From Otatea glauca (Eukaryota > Streptophyta > Magnoliopsida > Poales > Poaceae), in the NCBI GenBank assembly GCA_036346275.1, contig CM070715.1:74015667-74079666 (forward strand): 64,000 nucleotides of DNA. Reading direction: 5' to 3'. The notes beneath the pieces were generated by a model, which saw nothing but the letters and a program-made list of their open reading frames with translations, did not search any database and was not told where the DNA came from. The first letter of the stretch is position 1, and each line of letters begins with the position of its first letter. Position numbers and translations under genes: made by a program. Below are positions 56,381 through 64,000 of this stretch, piece by piece.

Positions 56381-56730
56381 CTAGCAGCGCGCGCTTCATC
56401 AATTCATTCCTTCACCAGCATCGACACAAGATTTCCAAAATAATTAATCATCAAATTAGTCAATTAACCACTCACAAGGCGCCTAATGATTATACAAGAA
56501 AGAAACAAAACACACGTATATCCCTATATATACTAGCTTGTGTGTAGGAGCTTAATTAATTAGCATCATCGGCACATTTCGATTACGTTTTTTTCCCTCT
56601 CCTTCTTTTAGCTTTTTGTGCATGCATGTATCATGAGTGCATGCATGATGAGTACACTGAGAGGTAGCGTTGAGTTTTATCATAGATGAGAGGTATACAT
56701 ACATGCCTGTTTTACTAGGGAGGTTGGTTG
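56381..56730 (+). other. 3' flank of the acyltransferase gene
   Basis: AT-rich downstream sequence that should hold the 3' untranslated region. There is no clear single AATAAA before the repeat at 56731; AATAATTA-type steps occur near 56440. Confidence 0.4.
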
Positions 56731-56928
56731 TATATCCAGTACTGTTGTTCCAAATTGAACAATTAGCTGTCCAAATAAAAGCTCTTTTACAGCACACAAA
56801 AATAACTATAGACCATCCGTGTCTTTAGTATATCCAGTACTGTTGTTCCAAATTGAACAATTAGCTGTCCAAATAAAAGCTCTTTTACGGTACACAAAAA
56901 TAACTATAGACCATCCGTGTGTCTTTAA
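56731..56928. repeat. 98-bp tandem duplication
   Basis: Units 56731-56828 and 56829-56928 are almost identical (TATATCCAGTACTGTTGTTC to CCATCCGTG(TG)TCTTTA); they differ by CAGCAC/CGGTAC and a TG insertion. Each holds CCAAATAAAAGC, which could act as a polyadenylation signal. Confidence 0.93.
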
Positions 56929-57599
56929 TCTAATAAATTATATTAGTTAGGATTTAGCTATACTTCTCTACCAATCACGTGGAAGTATAATTCTATTAAG
57001 GATAAATTAGTAATTGTAGGCTCGCAACTAAAAGCTACCTATTAAACCAAATTGTGCGATTAACATACTTTTATCACGGTAGCCATTAAGTATCAATCGA
57101 ATCATTAGTCAAGGAACTCTTTTTTTCTGCTGAATCAAATCGATTGTCTCATCGTTCTCGTACCCCGCATGGGGCGTCCACAGAGGAGATCGAACGCTAT
57201 ATAGCGGAGTTGTAAGCCTGTAATTAATTAGTCTCGTGGGAAGACGAAAGAATTACGAGGAGTAAAATTAGGTCAGAATATCATGGATCAATCTCGTCCA
57301 CTGGATTCAAATTAAATGGATATAGTTCATTTGTCCTAAATGTAGAATAAAACTTAATCAATTCCCTTTAAAAAAACTTAACACAAAATGTCCCTGACAC
57401 CCCTTAGAAATCAATGAACAGATTTGATTTCCACAACCAACCCTTAGATAAAAAGCTCCTAGCTAAACAACACAGCAGGGTCAACGACGTACCTATGTAC
57501 GTAAGCATGTAGAGGAGCTTTCGTAATAATGGCCAATAAACAAGCAAGTTTCGTTCTCCATTCTCTCTGATATCTGCTTATGCACATAACAAAGGGTAA
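56929..57599. other. Unassigned sequence, no gene seen
   Basis: AT-rich, no convincing ORF or repeat end. Confidence 0.3.
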
Positions 57600-57910
57600 T
57601 ATATAATATATAGTGAAGACCTCTTTTACCGTAAAAACTCCGTAAAACTTACATATAGAAGTTTTGAAAAATTCTCAAAAAATTACCATACGTAGGGAAG
57701 GTGAGATTCTACAATACTGCAAAATTTGAAGACCAAACTCAATCGCATTTGAAAGATATAAAAAAGACAAACAGCGAATGCGATTGAGTTTGGTCTTCAA
57801 TTTTTGTAGGATTGTAAAAACTTACATCCCGTATGTATGATAATTTTTTGAAGTCTTATACATGTGAATTTCACGAAGTTTTCACAGTAAAAAGAGTTTT
57901 CATTCGATAT
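57600..57910. repeat. Foldback element, GTGAAAACTCCGTG family
   Basis: The arms AAAACTCCGTAAAACTTACA...CAAACTCAATCGCATTTGAA and GAATGCGATTGAGTTTGGTC...TTCACGAAGTTTTCAC are inverted copies, related to 11340-11700. Confidence 0.78.
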
Positions 57911-59175
57911 GTTGACCATAACTCACGTACAGTGGATAACATATAGTGATATGAGAAATCAAATCTAATCATTCATTCCTCAACGGTTATTTAGACTTTT
58001 TCTATCCATTCATCAGGGGTATTTTAGAATTTTCCTAATTCCTTCACAGTTTTGGATTCACCGAATACTGGTGATTTTCAAAGGCTTCTTATCCATTCAT
58101 CTGCCATTAATCAGGATCACAGGACGTGTTTTACCGTAGAGAACAAAAAGTATGACGGAATTTTTTACTCTTTTATCCTCTCTAAATTTTACTACCAATA
58201 CTATAGATGGTGGTATAACTAGATCTAAATTAATTTCAATTATTAGATTCAAAGGAATAAACCGTAAAAGAGCTCATATGAGATTAGGGAGAGCGTGCAC
58301 ACGCACGCACCATGATTTGACCGCGCGCCGGGAATCAATTGGTGGCCCGCGCCCGGTGCCGCAGTGTGATCCACGTTCATTCCGGCCGGCAGCGGACGCG
58401 CGTGCGCTCGTCTCGCGGCGACAGCGACCAGCCCAATTTTCGCAGCTGCACACGCGGGGCGATCGAGCTTATGTACGTGTGCGCGCGGCTGCAAAGCAAC
58501 ACATGTGTAGCGCTTGGCCAACGTCCAACGCGCGGATTCTCTACCGTCGTGACGGTGGAACTCGAAATTTTTTATGTACACTATATACGTACAACTATAC
58601 AGTCTTCTACAATTATTTCGTAACATTATAAATTCAATACATATATTTGAAATTTGCTAAAAGCACAATATATATAGTGCTAAGATATTAAAATTTTCAA
58701 ATCATCAAAATCGAAAATAATTCAATTAATAAATTTAGGCATACAAGACATCATCTTTTACCCCTTTACAAAAAATTTGGGGTGCTGTAGAGCACCCCTA
58801 GTTCCGCCTATGGTCATGTAATAGTGGTCGTCCAATTGAATTGCGTTGCATGAACATCGTGCTGAGTCAATCCATATATACAAAAGATCAGACTTCCAAC
58901 TTTAATGCTACTATTAGCCTGCCCAAACATCTGTAAGGCACCTTCGCGATTTTTCTGGAGAGCGAGAGAAAGGAGACGGTGTCAAACGGGAGACCTTGCA
59001 ACGCAACGCGTCCACGCTAAGCTAATCTACCACTATTAGCACTAATATATATATACCAGCTAGTTCAAAACTAACCCCAGCATAAGGACATTTCTTCCCT
59101 AGCTATTTCAGAATAGATACGAGCATTTCAATATCACATCTAGATTTTAGTGATTCAAACATGCGACTATATGAT
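57911..59175. other. Unassigned region with a GC-rich island
   Basis: 58290-58560 is GC-rich (GCGCGCCGGG, CGGCCGGCAGCGGACG) and open in several frames on both strands, but none resembles a known protein. The rest is AT-rich. Confidence 0.3.
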
Positions 59176-59555
59176 CACTACTACAAAAGGGTTATAATAG
59201 ACACATCATCACTGATTGTTTTTTACGAGAACCGTATGTGATGTGTTTCGGACACATCGCAGACGGTTTGTAGCTGAAACTGTCTGTGATGTCGGCTCAT
59301 CACAGACAGTTTCATCCACAAACCGTCTGTGATGAAAGCAAGAACTTCACAGATGGTTTGCAGATAAAATCGTCTGTGATGAGAAAAATATCACAAACGA
59401 TTTTATCCACAAACCGTCTGTGATGGTTAGTCAGCCAGTGAATCATTCAAAACAATAAAACGAAACATCATATGTATATATATAAGCATCACAATATATA
59501 TATAGAAATTTCCCTCCAAAAGTCCTGGATGGAAAAGACTACTGGAAAATACTAC

Positions 59556-59995
59556 TTAGTCGATCTGGTCCACGTCATCACCATCGTCATTGGAGTCGTC
59601 GCTCCGACCGTCAGGGTACTCGCTCGAACCGACTCTGTCTGGGTCATTCTCCAGCTCCTAGCCGTCACGATAGCCCTCCAACGAGTCGTAGCTATCGTGG
59701 TTGTCGTCGTTGTCGGAGATTGGTGTTGGCGGCGAACGCTTCTACTCGACGACGACGCTTGAGGCGGAGGGAGCGGTACTGCCCGAGGCGACGGGCGACA
59801 AACTGGCCAACGGATTCATTGATATGGCGCCGGTGTGGCGCCGCAGCCATTGCCGTAGGGTTCACGGAGGTGAAGACGATGGCGGTGGCGGAGGGTTAGT
59901 CGGCGGTACTGGAGGCGAAGGCAGTGGTGGTGACGGAGCTATCGTCGGAGGCCGGACGGCGGAGCCGACAGAGGAGGGGATGTCTTTTTTGTAAT
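59556..59995 (-). pseudogene. Possible coding relic inside the CACTA element
   Basis: The minus strand of this GC-rich block reads an acidic C-terminus (DNDDNHDSYDSLEGYRDG, stop, ELENDPDRVGSSEYPDGRSD) and, in another frame, a basic part starting MAAAPHRRHINESVGQF. It may be a decayed element protein or a captured exon. I recognise no family. Confidence 0.3.
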
Positions 59996-60431
59996 TGACG
60001 ATCAATCGATCGAAGAGGGGATGTGGAATGCTATCGATCGATCGAGTATATATCGTCGCGGAAGTGCAATTAACGATCTGTATTGGGGAAACGAAATGCC
60101 TGAAACATGGTCTTCAAAGTAGAATTTGAACAGATGGTTTAATTATCTCGGAACACGAAACAATCAACTCGAAACACTGCGCCTGTCTTGGGAAAACGAA
60201 AGACTTTGAGAACATTACAGACGGTTTGTGGATAAAATCGTCTATGATGAGGACAATAACACAGAAGGTTTTAACCACAAATCGTCTGTGATGATCAATT
60301 CTGCTAAATAAGAAACCTCGACCTCCTTTGTATTTTTAGGGTTTTCTAGGTATTTTTGAGGTGGCTGCGATTGAGAAGCGTTCTGGTGAAAGAGACCCTA
60401 GATTTGGAAGTGTAATTGTAGATCCTTGTGC

Positions 60432-60632
60432 TCTATGTCATCTAAGGTTAGTAATTGCTTTAAATTTGTATTATATTTTAGATCTAGCTTGGTAAAGAGG
60501 GAAATGAAGCTGGGTTCTACATCTAACTTGGTGTAGATCCATTTGTTCTCTATGATGTAAAGTATTAATTGGTTCAAATTTGCATTATATTTCAGATCTA
60601 GCTTGGTAAAGAGGGAAATAAAGCTGGTTAAT
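60432..60632. repeat. Direct duplication inside the CACTA element
   Basis: About 80 bp is repeated with a period of about 118 bp: AAATTTGTATTATATTTTAG then ATCTAGCTTGGTAAAGAGGG, and AAATTTGCATTATATTTCAG then ATCTAGCTTGGTAAAGAGGG. Confidence 0.8.
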
Positions 60633-61833
60633 TTCTAGATCTAGCTTGGTGTAGATACTCGACACGTCGTTCTGTGTATACAAAGCTCGTGGACGTCCAC
60701 ACAGGAAGAACCCAGCGACACTGTCGCATATTTATAACTTTTCGGTATCTGTTAGTACGCAATAATCCTTCACACTCCATAATAATACCTTTAGAACTAA
60801 TTAACCTATTATATTTTAGCAGTGCCACCAGCAACCAAAGGGTACTAACCAATGTGGATTATATGTTTACCACAATATGGAACTCCTCATTGGATCAAAG
60901 ACGATCAATATTATAGAGGTTTGTCGATTTTGCAACAATTGTTTCCACTTATTAATTTATAAATACGTAAGACTTTACTCTTCCCATCACAGGATTGGTA
61001 ATGCGCTGAATCTGTGTTGGAACAGGTTGACCTGCTAGGTATTCGAGGACAACTCTGTGCCTTCTTGATGCGTGAGGTCATTAATCCAAAAGGCAAACAC
61101 CACTCAAGCCTCGCCTGAAGAGTTCTGAATTTTTTAGATACTGTTTCCATTAATTTATGAACCTTGTACTGTGAATTTGTGAGTTGTAGTTCTCAATTCA
61201 ATTGGTTTTTATATATGTGAGTTGATTTCTTAAATGGATGCGTTTTATGTTCATATATGATCGGAGCTCATTCCTAAGATATATGTCATAATAATGCTGG
61301 TGATGCTCTGTATTTTGTATTTTCTTTCAGAGGGCATGGCTGTATTTTCTGAGACTAGCCAATAAAACAAAATTAAAGAAAAAAATTGAAAATCAACATC
61401 CCAGACGGTTCCAAACTGGAACCGTCTGTGATGAGCTCTACATCTCATACGGTTCCAGTTTGGAACCTCAATGATATGGCGATCATCTCATATCACAGAC
61501 GGTTCTAATTTGGAACCATCTGGGATTTAGAGCTCATCACAAACGGTTCCAAAATAGAACCGTCTGTGATGTGTGATCATCACAAACGGTTCTAGTTCGA
61601 AACCGTCTGGGATGTATTTTTCACAAACGGTTGCAAAACCATCTGTGATGACGTCTTGTCATAACTGACACTTTGATACAGATAGTCCGAAAAATCATTT
61701 GTAACGACGATTTCGAACCTTCTATAATAAATAATTCTGCATTAGTGGATCATGCTCACCCTGTTGAAGGGTATATGCTGCTAGAATATGTAGGTTAGAC
61801 TTTTACCTTCACCCGGTGTGACGTCGCAAAACG

Positions 61834-62086
61834 TGTTAAGAACTACAAACAGAGACGAGTAAATATCCCCAGCCAGGCACAAACAAAAAATCAAGGGTTT
61901 ATATACAGGCGAAGCAGCCGGCGTTGACTCCTATTTATATATTTAGCTGGGAAAAGGTTTAGTTTAAGACTGATGTGGTCTCTGATCAGTCACAAACTTT
62001 CCCAGTTGACTTTATAGTCTATAACCAAATATTTGCTAGCTAAACTGCTAAATATCCGCTGTATATTTATTTTTTGATTTCAATCA
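61834..62086 (-). repeat. Possible 3' LTR of the right-hand gypsy element
   Basis: On the minus strand a purine-rich GGAGGGACAGAAAAA precedes TGATTGAAATC, and a CA end is available at GTTCTTAACA (61834). A short LTR of about 250 bp would fit a Reina-like element. No second LTR is in the window, so this is tentative. Confidence 0.3.
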
Positions 62087-62204
62087 TTTTTCTGTCCCTC
62101 CGATCTGCTATGAGATGTGTGCTTGTTTCTTGCGGGTCGACCTCTTCTTCTTGGAGTTGCTTCGAACCCGCTAGGAATTCCACCCATCAACCTCATGTGA
62201 CACC

Positions 62205-64000
62205 ACCACCTCCTGCAGAATCTACTTAACCCCAAGCACTAGCAATCGGGAAACACTGCTTTACTACTTTCAAATCTTCCTAGGTAGCCATTTTAGCTGA
62301 AATACTATACCATTTGATCAACACTTGTGGAATTGTTGAAATGCCTTTCTTCACTGAATGCCGATCTAGTATCGCTTCTGGTTCCACTGACTCCATATTG
62401 AGATCAGCAATGCGCGGAGGATTGTGAAATATTGGGGTCTAATCAAGGACAAACGACTTGAGCTGGGACATTTGAAAAATTGGGTGCATTTGACTGTCAT
62501 GTGGTAATTCCAGCTTATATACCACTGTCCCAATTTTTTTCAATCACCTGATACGGACCAAAGTACTTAAATGCAAGCTTAGGAAAGGGATGGTTGACCA
62601 CCATGATTGCACATAAGGTTGGAGTTTCAGGTATACTTGTTCACCTTGCTGCCGCTTACGATCAGCCTAAATCTTCATTAGGTTCTGAGCCGCCTCTAGG
62701 TGATGCTTGAGTAATGCAGCATGTGCTTCTCATTCATTAAGCAAACCATCCACCGACTGATTTGTTACAATAACAGATTTCGGCATGGCACCATAATTTG
62801 GTTCTGTACCATATAGTACTTTGAATAGAGAACATCTCAAGGATGTGTGATAGCACGTATTATACCAAAACTCTACCAACGCCAGCCAACCACGCCATTT
62901 AGTTGGGAAAGAATAGACTGTGCAGTGCAAATACATCTCGAGGCATTGGTTGATGTGCTCACTTTGCCTGTCTGGCTGTGGGTGATAGGTAGTACTATAC
63001 AACAATTTTGTGTCCATAGCTAAATACAATTCTTTCCAAAATAAGCTGGTGAAAACTTTGTCACAACCGGACACGATAGAACGTGGCAGACCATGAAGTT
63101 TGACCACATTCTCCAAAAACAGCTTGGCCACTTGTGGGGCAGTGAAAGGGTCCTTCAAGGCTATGAAATGTGTGTATTTGGAGAATCTATCCACCACCAC
63201 CATAATAGTATCACAGCCCTCGGATCTCGGCAAACCCTTGATGAAGTCCATAGTAACATCGTGCCATGCCCCTTCTAGAATGGTAATAGTTGGAGCAATC
63301 CCAGCATGCATGTGTGTTCCTGCTTGGCCTGTTGACACACATTGCATTGTTTCACCACATTCGTCACATCTCCCTACATACTAAGATATGCAATTTCTTT
63401 ATTGGTTGATGTGTTGCTGAAATGTCCGAATGCCCACCAATCGCATTGGCATGCAAATCATTGATAGTTTTGGTTTGTAGTGTAGAATTCTCTCCAATCC
63501 AAATACGTCCATGATGTTTGATCAATCCTTGACTCAATTCGAATCCTTGCTCATCCAGGCTATGAATTGCCAGCGATGTCAGGAGTTGTTGTGCTCGATT
63601 GTTAGTAACAAAGGAATGTAAGACCTCCTAAATCTACAGAACATTTAGATACCACTTGCATCACCATTAGATGCCCTACCTGTTAAAGCACATTAGCTGC
63701 TCAGCTTGCTAATCCTTTCTTGTACTGAATGCGAAATTGGAGTCCCATAAGTTTGGTCACTACCTTGCATTGTAGCTCAGAGACAAGTTGTCAATCTCCC
63801 GAATAGCACAATCTGCAATTATCAGTGTTTATGATAAATTCTCCCGCTGCAAGTAAGGATGCCAACGGTCAACTGGTATGATCACCGCAAGGAATTCCTT
63901 CTCATAAATTGCAAGTTGTTGATGCTGCAGGCTCAATGCCTTGCTTGAAAAAGTGATGGGATGCCTGTTCTGCATAAGGACCGCTCTAATGCCCACCTCA
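62205..64000 (-). pseudogene. Chromoviral Ty3/gypsy pol: RNase H, integrase, chromodomain
   Basis: From the right edge leftward: RNase H (VLMQNRHPITFSSKALS, YEKEFLAV, HPYLQ, KLMGLQFRIQYKKG) at about 64000-63690; then the integrase finger zone (GGHSGNTSTNKEIAY, near 63430). The integrase core is at 62730-63347 (HDVTMDFIKGLP, VVVDRFSKYTHFIAL, KLHGLPRSIVSGCDKVFTS, HPQPDRQSEHINQCLEMYL); the expected SDRD reads SGCD, losing the second catalytic Asp. The C-terminal part reads QVYLKLQPY, KKIGTVVYKLELPHDSQMHP, FQMSQLK, and a chromodomain PQVLIKWYSISAKMAT, stop, EDLKVVKQCFP near 62320-62230. The chromodomain marks a chromovirus (Tekay/Reina side). RT lies beyond the right edge. Confidence 0.9.

Larger units (their letters stand above)
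59176..61747. mobile_element. CACTA (En/Spm) transposon, non-autonomous
   Basis: The left end is CACTACTACAAAAGGG and the inverted right end CACTAATGCAGAATTATTTA. GAT flanks both sides (59173-59175 and 61748-61750), the 3-bp duplication typical of CACTA elements. Sub-terminal arrays are of two kinds: CAGACGGTTTGTGG...ATAAAACCGTCTGTGATG pairs on the left (59235-59430) and CAGACGGTTCCAATTTGGAA...CCGTCTGTGATG pairs on the right (61395-61655). A further array of the left kind is internal (60210-60290). No TNPD/TNPA-type transposase is recognisable in the 2.6 kb. Confidence 0.93.

Noticed and set aside
58152..58631. A 159-codon frame over a GC-rich island
   Set aside because: Composition-driven; no recognisable domain and overlapping open frames on both strands.

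Overview
The window is nuclear DNA of a flowering plant, almost certainly a grass (Poaceae). Two host genes are recognisable and both have the GC-rich coding style of grass genes. Everything else is dense, nested transposable elements of typical grass families (Tat-type and chromoviral Ty3/gypsy, Ty1/copia including a SIRE-like LTR, CACTA, hAT, FAR1-type Mutator, Helitrons, Tourist-like MITEs). I saw no rRNA, tRNA or CRISPR.

Layout. 1-3586: the 5' part of a decayed Ty1/copia element, minus strand, running off the left edge. It lies 38 bp inside the first intron of an Argonaute gene whose RGG-rich first exon and TATA box are at 3625-4243. 4.4-6.7 kb: MITE and foldback cluster. 7057-9139: a hAT transposon with a perfect 8-bp target duplication, carrying a piece of SIRE-like LTR. 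9.5-12 kb: simple repeats, a MITE, Helitron-like ends and a minisatellite. 12.8-17.4 kb and 45.0-52.1 kb: three related Mutator-like elements whose ends abut TA-rich microsatellites; the large copy encodes a decayed FAR1-type transposase. 18.5-25 kb: foldbacks, a TIR element, MITEs and a solo SIRE-like LTR. 25.9-31.2 kb: a non-autonomous Ty3/gypsy element with gag joined in frame to a protein of unknown function. 32269-44696: a complete but decayed 12.4-kb Tat-type gypsy element with extra ORFs on the opposite strand between pol and the 3' LTR. 52.2-54.2 kb: foldbacks and two minus-strand Helitrons. 55049-56380: the one intact gene, a BAHD N-hydroxycinnamoyltransferase of the agmatine/tryptamine type. 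59176-61747: a CACTA element with GAT target duplications. 62.2-64.0 kb: a chromoviral gypsy pol running off the right edge.

The genes do not form a pathway. The coherent biological story is in the mobile DNA: a FAR1-MULE family and a separate foldback family both sit in TA-rich microsatellites and recur side by side at two places about 37 kb apart, and the MULE family is densely sprinkled with a short TAGTAA-type motif. Coordinates of MITE and Helitron edges are read by eye; those with target duplications (hAT, CACTA, one Tourist-like MITE, near-match for Tat) are the firmest.
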